From Lithospermum erythrorhizon (Eukaryota; Streptophyta; Magnoliopsida; Boraginales; Boraginaceae), in contig JADFUC010002295.1 of the NCBI GenBank assembly GCA_019722365.1, forward strand, positions 372,001 through 436,000: a stretch of DNA of 64,000 bases, in the 5' to 3' direction. Below the pieces are notes generated by a model. It worked only from the letters and a program-made list of their open reading frames with translations. It was not told the DNA's origin and searched no databases. A program made the position numbers and the translations under genes. Below are positions 13,000 to 27,300 of this stretch, piece by piece (position 1 is the stretch's first letter; each line of letters begins with the position of its first letter).

Positions 13000-13800
13000 G
13001 ACGATATATAGTCTGGTGTCCTTTAACATCAATTCATGATTTTTGGAAAAAGTTGGATACAGAAATGACATCAGATGTTGATAATATTGATTATGATGAG
13101 GATACTTATAAGCAGTAATAGGATGAAACTTTTTTAAGTGCCCCCGCTTCTATATAAGAAAGAGATTGTACAAAATCAAGAGGACTTTATCCTAGTTCAG
13201 CAGATCTTAAGGAACGGATATAAATCAGTAAAGATTCGACCAAGAAAAAGTTCAAATTCGAGACATCCATCGAGATAATCATCTCTCCTATATCAACTTA
13301 CATTGCATCAATTCAATCAAAACCTCCCAATCACCCTTAAAAGATGGTATACCTAACAATGGTAGCCAACTCAATGACTCTCTGAAGTCCCACAAATTAT
13401 GGTTGAACAATGGAAATCAATATAACCTCATCTGACATTGGTCTACGCGTTTAATTTATTCTCACTTACCCCCTCTGAGATTTTTTGATGTTAAAGTGAT
13501 GGAATTGTGGATATAGGGATTTAACAGCATTCACCTTTGAGGATGAGGATAGATGGTTAGAGGTTCGAAAGGAATGCTATAGGGATCTTAACCATCAAAA
13601 AGATCTATACAATACAGGATTTCCCGTGCTTGTCCAGCATAGATGACATTAGAATAAGGATAAGATAGGGAAGGGTACAAATGCTCCAATAGATAAGTGG
13701 ATGACTCTACCTGAATTAGGACACATTATTCTTGGAGTTTGCAACATTGTTTTTGTAAGCTATGTAATTCCACGGTGAAATTTTACATTCCTTACGTATC
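13000..13800 (+). mobile_element. Decayed Mutator-like (FAR1-type) element remnant with OTU-like segment
   Basis: Broken frames on the plus strand spell motifs that occur together in plant MULE/FAR1-type ORFs carrying a C-terminal OTU cysteine-protease domain. These are PLTSIHDFWKKLD (about 13020-13058), KDSTKKKFKFE (about 13230-13262), an OTU-like catalytic segment around 13500-13560 that becomes NCGYRDLTAFTFEDEDRWLE once one missing base is allowed, then VRKECYRDLNHQKDLYN (to about 13613) and KWMTLPELGHII (about 13696-13731). Frameshifts and stops separate them, so nothing is functional. No terminal inverted repeats were located. Family assignment is from memory of motif order. Confidence 0.55.
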
Positions 13801-14540
13801 ATAATAGATGATGATATTGGTCTCAACCAACAATGAGTAGGATTCATCCAACAAATGAACAATTTTAGAAGTGTAATTTATATATATGTATCATGCATAT
13901 TTATCTATTTAATTTTGCTTTAATTATTATATGTCTTTTGATAATTGATGATTCGCATGGTGATGAAAATGACTATCCATTGCTGATGGCGTAGTCTTGG
14001 AGCACCGAGCGTGATCCCAGCATAAACTGATTTGGTGCCTTATGTGAATTTGAAAGAATAAATGTACTAATGGTTCAAAGAAAGAAAAAGACTAGCATAG
14101 CGTATTAATATAGATGACATGACAATTGAGTGAATTATTTCTCGAACTAAATCAGTGATGATATAATTTGCAGCAGATGGCATCTCGATGAACCTCGTAT
14201 CATTGAGGAAATAACATGCTTTGTTTTTCATCCCGATAACTTTTTTGTTGATTCTGTTAGAGGATCTCTGAAATCTGCGTAACACCGATAATTTGTATGA
14301 TGTCTCTTTAGGTAATATGATCATGCAGTGTGAAAATAAAACACTACAAACATAGCCCGACCAATCATAACCAGCTGTCATTATGGATAGCCTTGAAATA
14401 GCTTCGCGTTTCTTTACTATTTGTTAGTATTTATCAAATTATTCTCAAATGCTTTCATACACTTGAATCTTCTGAATCATAAAAGTGTGGATAACGTAAT
14501 GTATTTCTTCCAGGCTTTGTTGAAGATAAAAATACCCACA

Positions 14541-14845
14541 TAAAATGAAATTTACTTTATTTAAAGAATAAAATAATTATATTAATATATTTTATTTATG
14601 ATGATTATAACTTATTAAATTGATTGAAAGTTATGTGACTCGTTATTTTCCTGACTTGGGGTATGCAAAAGATAAAATTATATTTATGTATATATACCCC
14701 TACAAATGAAGTTACTTTATTTAAAATAAATAATTATATTAATATATTTTATTTATGATGATTATAACTCATTAATTTGATTGAAAGTTATGTGACTCAT
14801 TCTTCCTGACTCGGGGTTACAAAAAGGTAAAATTATATTTAGCCA
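14541..14845. repeat. Tandem duplication, two copies of ~150-160 bp
   Basis: Copy 1 (14541-14701) and copy 2 (14702-14845) share long blocks, including 'taattatattaatatatttt', 'atttatgatgattataact' and 'gattgaaagttatgtgactc'. Differences are point changes and small indels. Confidence 0.9.
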
Positions 14846-17800
14846 TTTAATTCCTGTAATTCATAACTTCGTTAAATTGATAGGTGATTTACAAATACTG
14901 ATAATGATGAATGAATTTTGTGTAATTCTTTAATATTTATGTAAAGGATTAATTTTTTTTAATCAAGGATTAAATATAATTAAAAATATCGAGGGAGTTA
15001 CATGAATTTTTAAATTTAAAATTTTATGTAAAGGATTAAATAAAATAAACAAGGATTAATCGAAGTCATGACTTACATAATTTCTTTAATTTTTAGATAA
15101 GCTAAATATTAGAACACATATAAGACATGTATATATAGAACATCGGAGAAAACAAATATTTCTCTATCAGTACCCCCTTTAAGTTGAACTACTATACATG
15201 TTTATATACATTAAGGTAACAAATGATATGACTACATAAATTTTTATAATGTAATACCATACAATTTCTATTTGAATACCTCAAAATTTTATAAATATAA
15301 TGCCTCCATTTAATTTATATTTGAATAAATGATAAATAATACGGTGAAATAAAATAAATGTATTTTATGATTTGCCTTTATTGTAATTATAAATAGTTAA
15401 AATACTTCAAAATTACACGACTCTTATTGTTTCAACTTTTGAGCTAATTATAAAAATTGAAAATATAATTGTTATATTATATTATTGAAGAACTAATGAA
15501 AATAGAGAGTTATTATATTGCAAAATTTGAAATAATAGTCGTAATGACGAAAGCCTTTCAACTTATGATTTAAAGAAAATACTTAGTAATTTAATTTGTG
15601 TTCTTTATCTTAAATACTAATGTAACCTAAACTTTCCTTTTACACTAAAAAATTTAATAAATCATTTATTCTTTTTACTTAATTTAACATGATTACTTGC
15701 CCAAAATAATTAAACGTATTCTAATACGTATTTAAAATCTATTAGGTTTTAAAATTATTAATTAGCCACAACAGCTTCATATGCTAGCTGTACTGTCCCA
15801 ACTCTTTAGCTATATCTCACGGCCAATTAATAATTTTCATGTAATTTTATCAAATACAATTTCTATTCTTTGGACTCAGTCTTGATCAAATGTTTATGAT
15901 GAATTAAATAGAATTAAGAAGTTATCATAGGAGTTACATGAATTTTATTATTTCTTTAATCATATAATAAATGATTAAATACAAATTAAATTATTATTCG
16001 AGGTTATTTCTTTAATTTTTATGTGAAGCTAAATATTGAAGCGTATGAATATAAAACATGTCAAAGTATGCAAGATTTGTTTATGTTTAATAACGTTTAA
16101 GTTGAAATATGCATATTTGATTATGTATGCATTAGAATAAAAGATATGACTAAATAAGAATTTTAATATAATTCCTAAAATAACAATTTAGATTTGAATC
16201 GTCTGGTGACTATTAGTGTAATGCTGATGAGGCCGAAATAATGTATTTTATGGTTCTTCTTGCATTGTAATTCTGACTCATTAAAATGTTTAAAAGTTAA
16301 ATTCTCAACTATTTCAGCTTTTGAGTTAATTGCAAAAAAACTAATGATAATTAAATAATTCAAAATTAATAATTATATTTGTTTACATCATTGTAATTAT
16401 AACTCATAAATCACTTAGAAGTTACATTAGTCTCGTTATTTCAACATTTGAGTTACATCTTGTTGTGCCCATGTCATAGTTTTTTATCTTAGGTATTCAC
16501 ATCTTTCAAACTGTGTCTACACTAGAAAAATGATATTACTTTTGTTTTATTAGTTTCTTAGAATGTTATGTTGTTGGACTACTTATGGAAATCTATATAA
16601 ATTGACCTCAGAAACTAATAATGTTGTTATGTTGGATAAAGAAAGTTTTTTAATGATATTTCTTAATTTATCTCTTCCTATATGTCAGCAATGGCATATT
16701 TTTAGTTAATTTCTCAAAACCTCATTTCTATTATTTGGATATGTAACATCAAATTATATATTATTAGTTAGTTATCGTTCTATTGACCAATTTGGAATAA
16801 CAAAAATATAATTATAGTTTGATGTTTTATTTCTTTATACTAAGATTTACCATTGATGTTGCACTTTTGATGAAAAAGTTTAATACAAATACAAAAATAT
16901 ATCTTATCAAATTAATTAAAATAATATTATATAAAACTATATAAGTGATCAAAATTGAAACATTTTATCCGCTACGAGCAAGTACATGATAAAATTATTA
17001 TAGAAATTACTATTAATTTGTTAATATACTTATCTTTGTTATATAACATGAGGAAAAGTAAATATAAATATAATACTCAGTTTTTTTATTTTTCTTATTT
17101 ATTTATTCACCAAATGACTCATCTTATTACGTAAAATATGATAATAAATGTATCGATATTTATAAATTATTTGATAATAAGAACATTGAATGAAAAGAAT
17201 TATCTGAAAAATATATAAGTTGTCAAATACTTTATTTTTCCTCAATATCACTCTAACAAATAATAAATGGGATCGTAGTTACATAATTAATCTAATAAAA
17301 TGTTGAATATATAATCTGATGTTATATATATTTAAAGTAAAATTTATTATAAACATGTCTAGTTATCATTATTTGATTCATTCTTCTTTATGTTTAATAT
17401 ATTGAGTTAATCTTTTTTATTTTTTATTTTTTTTAGTTTTTGAAGAATTGATAAAATAAATGATATAAATGTACTGATTTTTGGATTCAAGTTGCATTCT
17501 GTTATGCGTAATATAATACTAAATCTTAATTAAATTGCATAACCTTTCCTTTTTAATTACACCTTGATTGGGAACAAATATTGCTGAAAAGAACACTTAG
17601 TAGATGTGATTTGAAGTGTTTAAGAAAGCAAGAGATTGGAGTTAAGGAAAATAATGAAGTAAATCAATTTTTAATTTTAGAGGAATTGTTTAGTATTTTT
17701 AACATGAGATACTGTAGCATTACCATGAACAGTTCGATATAGAAAATTTAAACTCTTTACTTTCCAGCATGGTTCAGAAATGCAATAAATGAAGCTCTTT

Positions 17801-18389
17801 AACATCTATGAACTATCACCTACATAAATCTATATATGAATCCTGTGTTTGTATACATAGTTATTCGTGAATAATCAAGTTATTGCATTACCAGACCCAG
17901 AATGCAGAACTAGTTATATGTTTGGAGACTCGCGATGCTACTTCCAAATCAAGGACACCTGAAGTCCGTTGCAATCATTTTTCCCCGTGAATTGATTAAC
18001 GATAGCCTCATCTTGTCCACTCCTTAACAAGGGCCTACAGAATGCATATTCAATGCATCAAAAATGTCGAGCGTCTCAAGTGACAATATGAAGCAGATAT
18101 TTGTGGAACAACAGGACTGGTTCTTTTTAAAATCCAGAAGGGTTGTTATATTAGTTGAAAGAGATCGGTCTAAAGTCTTAGCATACATGGAGCAGAGTAA
18201 AGGAGAAGGTAAATAGTATTTCACAGTCCCCTGGCCCAAGCCTGAATACTATTTCATTTGTGGAGCTGCGGGTGAATAGTTGAATAAGAACACGACCAAT
18301 CCCATGCTTATATGAAATACAAAATTAAAAGTCAGTTTAGAAATTATACCTTATGATCTCAAAACTCACTTCAGGTTGAACTTTGAATT

Positions 18390-21300
18390 TCATGTTGTTG
18401 GCCTTGTCATGGTAGACGACCCACGACCCACAGGGAGAACACTGTGAAGGCCGTCAATTGGTTCCTCATTAAATGCAACTGCAAAACAGGATTTCATAAG
18501 TTTCAACTCCATAAAACAGGCCATTGACCCACTGCTATACATATATACACACATGTTTTTCTATTGGCGGCAGGAGCTATTGATGCTCAATAAATTGATA
18601 AGAAAAAGAGAGCATGTGGATCAAAACAGTTTTCCTCAAATTAATTTTTGTTTTTCTATACCTTTTTGTAGCAGTGGCGTATACTAGCTTCAAACAGACT
18701 CTCACATATCCAAATAACCAGGAAGTCCTTTGGAACACCAAAAATATCAGTTCACAGGATGCAGGAAGCTTAATTACCTGACTCATCTTCTCCAGCCTGA
18801 GCCCCGGCAACACCGATACAAGAGTACAAGGAGTTCTCATCTATCTTCAATTGTTCGTAAGCAACATATATGTCTTCAATCGTTGCCGATTCATACAGTA
18901 AAGTCAAATCTTTGATACAAGAGATGCCCTGAAAAATAAAGAGGGAAGAATTTCCTATCTAAAATAAAGATAGTATTAAACATTGAGTAGCTGCCATAAA
19001 TTTAGGTTCGTCATATAAAAAGATATCTGATATTACCATCTAATTTTAGATATACAAGAATAACTAATTTTAGTAATCGACATGAGTACAAGGCAAATAT
19101 TATGTTCTCATGCGTATAATCAAATGCGATTCAAACAGTGTTCAAGGGACAAAGATGCAGTTGTGTTCCATTGTACCTTCCTAGGAACCGATGTTGCCTG
19201 CAAGTGTGATATCAGCCCAAGCCAATAGGAATTTGATTTGATTTCAGCTTCATGTCGCATCAACAGTGTTCGCCTTGCCTAATAACAAAAATAAGAACTT
19301 AATATCATGTGAAGTCTGATAATATGTGCATCAAATATTCAGATCTTCCTGTGGATAGTTATCATCAATCAACTCCTCAAATATATCAACTTATGATATC
19401 CCTTCCACTTAAAACCATGGTCAAACTAACAAACACAACTCTGGTTAGAAAGAGTCCATTCAAGACAACTAACCCTATCCAACTCTCTTGGAACAATTTT
19501 GTTGCTATGTAAACCCCGGAGGACATCCTTGCATGCCTCAACAGCTTTATGAACCTGCACATACACGTCAGAATATATAATATATTTGAGAGAGAAACAA
19601 ATGGTTAATGTCAAAATAGTTCGGCTGAAAACTCCATTGAAGCCAAGACACACCTTTGCAGGAGTTGAAGTCACAGATATCACGTACCACCCCAAATTGA
19701 GCCGATCAAACAAGTTTAATTCAAAAGATACATCATATGTCAAACCAAGGGAATCTCTAACAGTTGTGAAAAGCCTGTGGAAGACAAAGGGATTGATTTA
19801 CATGTTTTCCAGGACGATTTCTGTATGTGAGCAAAATCTAATAGGTATTAGATAGAAAATATTGGTAGAATATCTTGCATTTAGAGATGTAGATCATCAT
19901 ACTTTTCCTTGTTAAAATCCCTTAATATACTGAAAGTATTATTTTTCTGATCAATGCCAAATTATTGAATACTGTAATAATAGCCATAAAAAATGGAGCC
20001 ACGGTAATAGTTCTATATATGAGAGGAATAAAAGCCTCAAAATTTCTCTTATAAGCTAACTTCCACTTATTGCAACCTCGTAGCTTCAAATTACCTGGCA
20101 TTTATTATCTCAGCTAGCAGACCCATTGCGATTGCGAAAAACAGAGGGTGTGTACGGATAGTCCCTTGCTGGTTGTTCTGAGCATGCTCCAGCTGAGTTG
20201 ATTGCTCACTTGAATTTAGATGATCATCTATGTTAACAGAACTATTACAACCGAGTTGTGGGCACTTCCATCACTACTATTCAACTTACAAAATTAATGC
20301 ATGTAATCCATGAATTGATAATGGAGAGATGGAAAAGCTACTCCTGAAACTAGCTAATAACCTTCAGTAATTGAAGTATTGAACAAATCCAGCATATATT
20401 TTATAAACTCACCATCAGATATGGAGATCTTGCCAACAGAGCAGACAGACTCAAAAAGGTCTTGTCCCTCTACAGTAAATCCCCATCGATTAGGTGCAGG
20501 CCCAGCAATATACGCACATGCTCGCTCATCTGTATCTTTTAGAAATACCTAACATAAAACAAACACAGCATTTAATGAACAAGTCTTGATCATATAGAAA
20601 ACAATTTGTTACAAAAGTCAGATTTGCATACATGTTGATGCTGTAATTCAGAAATAGATGGTTGAAATATGATTGGATCAAACTTTTGGGATCTGTCGGA
20701 ATCTCTTGTTGCTCTAACTGTCCCAAGGTAATCAAGAATACATGACTCTATATCTTCCTCTGAGAAGTCTCCAACAATACTCACCTAATAAAACAACGAA
20801 CTCAGATGTGAAGGATAAATACTTGAATGAAAAATCTCAAACATTTAACAAAACATTTTAGTACCCGATATCCACAAATATTGAATAAGTGATATCATAC
20901 ACACCTCCATGTTGTCACTGATGAATTGGTTCATTACTGCATCTCTTACACTCTCGAGCGTTAAATTTTGTAATGATTGTGGTGTAGGCTCAACAAATCT
21001 CTCATCTCCATTTAGCATGGCTGTTATGAGCTTATGGGCAGTTGACCTCTCTAAGCTTTTTGGGATAGAGCGATAATATGACAAATATAACTGCCTTGCT
21101 CTATCAAAAGCATCATCCAGCCAAACACTATGCTGCAAAGGGTTTACCTCAAACTAATAAGCAAACAATTAGCAGTTCTCATCAAGACACTATAGGCAGT
21201 TCTCATCAAGACACTATACTTGCATAGTCCTCTGATACCTTATAACTTACCAGAATGATATGCAAGATTTATTGCAACCGAAGTTATTGTGCAAAAAAAT

Positions 21301-24300
21301 AGATATAACATGAACACAAAAAATAGCCATATCAGTACTCTAAGCTCATAGTTAGTACAAAGAAGAAACCACAGTGTCAGTAATATGTTCTCTTTTTTGA
21401 AAAATGGCCAACTTAGTATTGATTCTGGGCAGGCAAATAAAATTAGAAATTACCATACTACACATTGCGTCCACTCAACTTTAAAGGAACTTTATAAAGG
21501 GAACAGAAAAAAAAATATGGATCAACAAACAAGCTTTTAGGACTTAACATCCAGAATATGTCCTATAATGATGTAAATGGGAAAGAAATTTAAAGAGAAT
21601 GATGGAGTTTTAAATTACCTCCAGTACCATATGGAGCAACTGGAAAGCTGCCCGCATACCATTGTCTCTTAGAGTAAAGCGAAACTCCATACAAATAAAT
21701 TCCTCCGATGACTCTAATGAGCAGTTTATAAGATGATTCACACAGAACAGCTCAACCTGAGAAACATGAAGAATTTTCACAGTAGACCAAAACAGAGGTA
21801 ATTAGCATGAAAGATAATAATTGATGAAACCAAGTTTAAAAATGCTATAATGAAGGAACGCAACCACATAAGCATTTCTATCCCAGAAACAAGAGGTTTT
21901 TCACTCCCTAAGGCAGCACAAAGTTCTATATTTATTTGTATTCAGAAAATAAATTAATTAAGAACTTCAAGAGGCATGAATAAAAATTTGTATGACCTGT
22001 TCTCTAGAAAAGTTCCCGACACGTCCACTCTCACTCAGAGTCCGGACACCAACAATAACAGCACCTTTACTGTCAAAAGTTTCTGCTGCTCGTCCACCAC
22101 TTACAACGAGACGCATAACTCCACATTTAGCTTCATGTTCTGAAATCTATTAAAAATATTTTAACCACCAAACATTAAATAACATAAATTGAGATATGCC
22201 AAGGATTTCAAACAACTTATTAGTTCAACAAGCATTTTTAGAAAGCTATAAGAGTAGCATTTAGTTTCTGCAGAAAATTGAGAGAGTACCTTATAATTTA
22301 CAGAAATGCCATTTGAAAGACACAGCTGAGTAATGCCCGTCTCTTTATCAAACATTTTGGTCAAATTTGTTCCAGGACTAAAAGAGACAAATGATGGGTT
22401 CCGCTCAAATCGCAATTCTTGCAGCAGATTATGAGATACTAATTCTTTTGGAATCTCAAGCTGCAAAATCAAAGCACAAACAAAAGAAAATTCAACAATG
22501 CTACCCTGTAAAAGGATTTAGGCCCATGAGCATGACAAATTAGCCATAAACAATCTTTACCTCTGGCTCAGCCTCAATGGGTTCTTTCAAGCCAGCTTCC
22601 ATTGCAGCTGTAATTTCTACAGGGGTTATTTTAAATTCAGTTTCGCCTATATCATCAAGGTGCACTTTCATCGGAACACAAGCAACAATTGCTGCAGGAA
22701 GTGGAGCATATGGTTGGCCAAAATCTGATATAAATTCAAGCAACTTTGCACCAACAGCATTGACCTACAAAATTAATATACAGTATATTGTTTAAAAAAT
22801 ACATTCATAAAAGAAATGAAATATCGTTCACGATAGACACTTTTAATGAAGAACTTAGATGGTTGAAACTCCAAGATTTACAAACACCATAATTGTAAGT
22901 ATATAATCAAAACCGATATGAAAGAATGCACGTAATTAAGACTCATTATACAGCAATTATGCATACAAATATAATTTACTGATGACATAAAAAAATACAA
23001 GTACAGGTTTGAATTGTAAGTCCAACAAGGCATTACATAAGCAGACATTATGTATTTAATAATAAGGTAACTCATAAGAGAATATCAAAGTTGAGCCTTA
23101 CCTCTTCCAGGGTGACAGTTCCAGCAATAGCAACCAAGGACTCGTGTCCTTGTCTTTGATCCATTATTGTGTGGCCAAGTGCATCACTCTCCATAATGAA
23201 ATCTAAGTTCTCCACTGATGGAACATTATCAATCATGGCTGCCAAGTGTTCGCTGTCCTTCAGAAGTGCATCTAAGTAGCGTGCCAATTCACCTCTTGTT
23301 ACACCAAACTCTTTCAGCCTTCGGACCTGTACATCAATGATAGCAATCAAACATGGCATCTCCTTGCCCAACATCAAAGTGGAAGGGAAAATGAACATAT
23401 TTCAAAAATATAAAGAATGTATATAGCAGAGCAAGACACCACAAAAGCAAAATTGCAAATATCATATATGCTTTTGACTGCCCCAACCCATCCCCCATCT
23501 GCCTTCCCCTGAAACAATGAGCTGAGGGCTTTTTAAGTTGTATATATACATCAATTATTACCATATATAACCACGGAGTTGAAAGCATTAGACATAGCTA
23601 AAATATCAAGATAAGGAAAAGATAGAAAAAAGCACAATCCTGAAAAGATTTACAAACCTCCTGAACAGCAACTCTAATTGCATCTCTCCAATTATTCGGT
23701 TCAGCCGTCACCGTCATAGTTGTTACTGTGCAACCCTCCCTCCCAGAGTCGCTATGATCAAGCTCAACTGAAGTGAAGGGGGGGTTTGAGCTCTGAAAAG
23801 TTCAAGTTAAGTAGTATATAGCTGATACAAAAAAGAGCACTTCAAATCAAAAGTAAGCATTTCAGGTATGCATGCATATGAGTGTCATTTTTCTTGCCAC
23901 ATAACTCCATAAGCACGAGTTTGAAGAGTACTGTGAGGCTTCAAACCCCATGAGGATTACTGGAGGATTCGAGACTAAAACTCATTGTTTTAAAACTAAG
24001 AAGCGTGATTGATGTCAGATATGGCTCCGGATATATAGCAAAAAATCATTTCCTTTTTTTTTTCCTATCAAACACATCAAAGCAAATAAGAGTTAACAAC
24101 AATTCACACTGAAGACTGAAGTCACTGAACCCCACTTATCAAATTGGAGATCGAACACTTGTGGAAATTACAGGACCTACAAGCAATAATTCAGGTAATA
24201 GAGAGACTGCAATTCACATATTCCTGTACCTTGTATCTTGTATTGATACGAAAATGTAAGGCAGACATAAAAATCCGCTTCATCAACACATTGCGTAGAT

Positions 24301-27300
24301 CACCATAGGTTCGAGCCTTGTTCACAGGAATCTGCAAAGAGTGATTGTACTAGATATAGAAACAAATAAAAAAATTAGAGGAAGAAAAATTTGATAGATA
24401 CGGACAAAACATTTTTGGAATTGACAGTAAGAGCATGTCTCAATTTCCAATTAAGTAAGTATATGCAGTGGAATTACTCTCCAACTGTGAAATGGACTAC
24501 ATGAGAAAACATCATACTCTTTACCTTGCAAAACATGTTAATAGAGAAGTTCTGAAGCAATTCATGCTGAAATATCTGAGGAGGCTTCATATTGACATTA
24601 TTATCAGGTAGACACCAGTTGTGCTGAACCGGAGGACGGACTGCATGCCTCTCCTTTCTCAAAGTTTTTGACTGTTCACTTGAAACAGTTGACTTATCAT
24701 GAGATAAGCTATTTGCCAACCCACCAGGAAGCTTAGGAACAAGAAAATTAGCCACCGCTCCAAAAGCACTAGGGATAGGCGTTGTAATCTGCTCATTCTC
24801 CATTCCAGCATGTCCGAACACCGTCTGCATTTGACTTGCTATTTGTCACAGGCTCACAGCTTACAGAGGGTCAAAGAAGTTAAAGGTAGATTACACACCT
24901 CAATATGGGAAACCGTTTTAGAAACATTATCAATATCCCCAACAACGTATAAGGTAGCATTTGCCGGGAAGTACCAACGTTCATGGAACTTCCTAATTTT
25001 GTCGACATCCCACTTCTTTATCTGCTCTTCTAATCCAATTGGGAACCTTGTACTCAGCTTATTTTCAGAATGCAAATGTTGCAACAACTGTTATCATTTA
25101 TAAGTTAGTTATAACACATGAAAAAATAATTCTAACTAACAATGGAAAGATTGGTGTAACAAGGGTAAGACTGAGAACATGTAGTACCAAGTACCTGACA
25201 ATCGACACGGTATTCTATTGTGTTCATCATTTGTAATTCTGATAATATTGCCCTTCTTTCTTTCTCAACCCGAGAAGCAAGGAACTTAGGGTAGAAAGCA
25301 ATCTATTAAATCAAAATATACAGGTTAGAAAGACTCCTTAAAAAGTTTCACGAATGTTCATGGAGAATATCGGACACATGAACACTTTTTAATGTCAGAG
25401 GAATATAAGGTTGCAAGCCTATAATGGACTCACCTCATTCAATGCATCGAGAACAACTGGCAACAAGTCGCCGTCAGAGTCCTGAAATACCGCTCATGAC
25501 TGTTCAAATGAAAAACTAGAAGGTTCTGAAATTCCATAAAAGGAAAACTACTGTTCTGGATGTGGAGAAAGAAAAAACAGTTTGCATAGGTAAGTCCAGG
25601 AAATGGAAGCGAGACATAAGACTTGTCCAGGACCTTGGTACTTGTTGGTGAATGGATATGAAATACTGTGTGGTGAAAATCAGTGTAAGCATTTGACCGA
25701 GCCCCTGTTGAAAGAAGTTTCTCTCGCTTCTTACTGCCAAGAAATGCAACGTGCTCAATCATATGAGCAATTCCTTGCTCATCGTCTTCCTCGTCAATAG
25801 ATCCAACATGAACTTCCATGTGAGCTTCGAACCTATATATTTTATGATGTATGTTGTTAGAGTACAATAGAATAGCAGGAGAAACAAAGAGATACTTAAG
25901 TTCAGGAACTCCTGAATTGAAAAAATGCCTTCAAGAGGACTCATATCTTCACATATTCCTATCCTATCTTTCCAGAAAGCATACTGCATTCATGGTACAG
26001 AATTTTCCTCAAGTCTGACCCCCCAGAAACGGAGAATCAATCTCAGCGCATGTTAACCGAAATTAGGAAGGAACCCAGCAGAAGGAATCCTTACCCCTCA
26101 ACCAATAAATAAATAAAACACCTCCCAACTCTTTCTCCTCTCAATAAATTAACAGAGAGGCAATACAGGAACATCATGCAATCACTGATTGAAATTAATA
26201 TCGTATCAATTTCTCCGAGTAGGTAAACTACAGGTGGCTGTTAATGGTATTCCACTATTTTCCAACTTAATTCATTAGTTACAAGATGAATGAATATCTC
26301 ACATAGGATTCATGACTAAAACAAATAACTAAGAATAGCATGGTTCATGTAATTTCCACTTGAGTTCAAAGGATATTCAGTTTCTCTAAAATCCATTTTC
26401 TATGAAGCATATAAACCTATAGAGAAGTAGAGAACACCAATCTACCTGTTTGGAGGAACTTTATTAGGCAAGATCATATAACTCAAGCCATTGCTAAGCT
26501 GACCTCTGTACAATTTTGGGTGTGAAGGAAGTTCAAGACTAAAAAAATCCTCAAGTTCAGATCTACTAATTTCAGGATCCAACAAATCAGCACCCTGTTT
26601 TTCCAGAATACCATCAGGCCAAGTGGTGCTTGCAGCATGTGGTTCATCCGGTCCAACAGTTGCACGTGGGCAGACACTCTGATTCACCTGATGCTGCATG
26701 AGCCAAAAGTTAGGACTGATCACACAAAACAATTCTGAGACCCAGACGAGAAATGGAAAACTTCAACTCTATTTCTCTATAGGAGAAATCCAATTTCAGG
26801 AAGGGAAATAGATTGTAGTCATAAAATCTCAGGAGAGGAAGAGCAGAAGTTCGTTCCAGAAAACTATAGTTAAATGCAATATTTCATTCAAATCTGGTTT
26901 TGGATACTATTCCGAATTTATTAACGTGTTTTTCAGCATCTTTTTCTTTCACTAGATTCAACTATCTAATGTTGCTTTTTTTATCTTCAAAAGTTGATTT
27001 GGTTTGACAGTGTTCACTTATATAGTCGGTTGATCGTTATATTAATGACGCCAAAGTTGATTTGGCTTCACAGGGAAGTATGCCTGTAATGAAAATTCTT
27101 CAACCTGAACCAGAATAAACAGGCTAAAGCTAGCATACAAAAAATAGCTTCAATACAAAAAGCTAAATACAACTATGCGAAGTGCAGCTTGAGATATGCA
27201 GAGCCAAAATATGAACGATATCCACACAATTTAACTCGCAAAAGTCAACATCTCATCCATTGCAAGGAAGCATGCATGAAAGGCTGGATTGGCATGTATG

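Larger units (their letters stand above)
10800..18389. other. AT-rich spacer between glutamine synthetase and SPP
   Basis: Mostly low-complexity AT-rich DNA. Within it are a Mutator-like remnant (about 13.0-13.8 kb), a ~155 bp tandem duplication (14541-14845) and degenerate dispersed repeats (15380-16450). An open frame at 14381-14067 (minus, 104 codons) matches nothing I recognise. The last ~400 bases before 18390 are probably the SPP 3' UTR. Confidence 0.6.

Noticed and set aside
14067..14381. Minus-strand frame of 104 codons
   Set aside because: No recognisable domain, no promoter or splice context, and AT-rich surroundings with dead transposon sequence.
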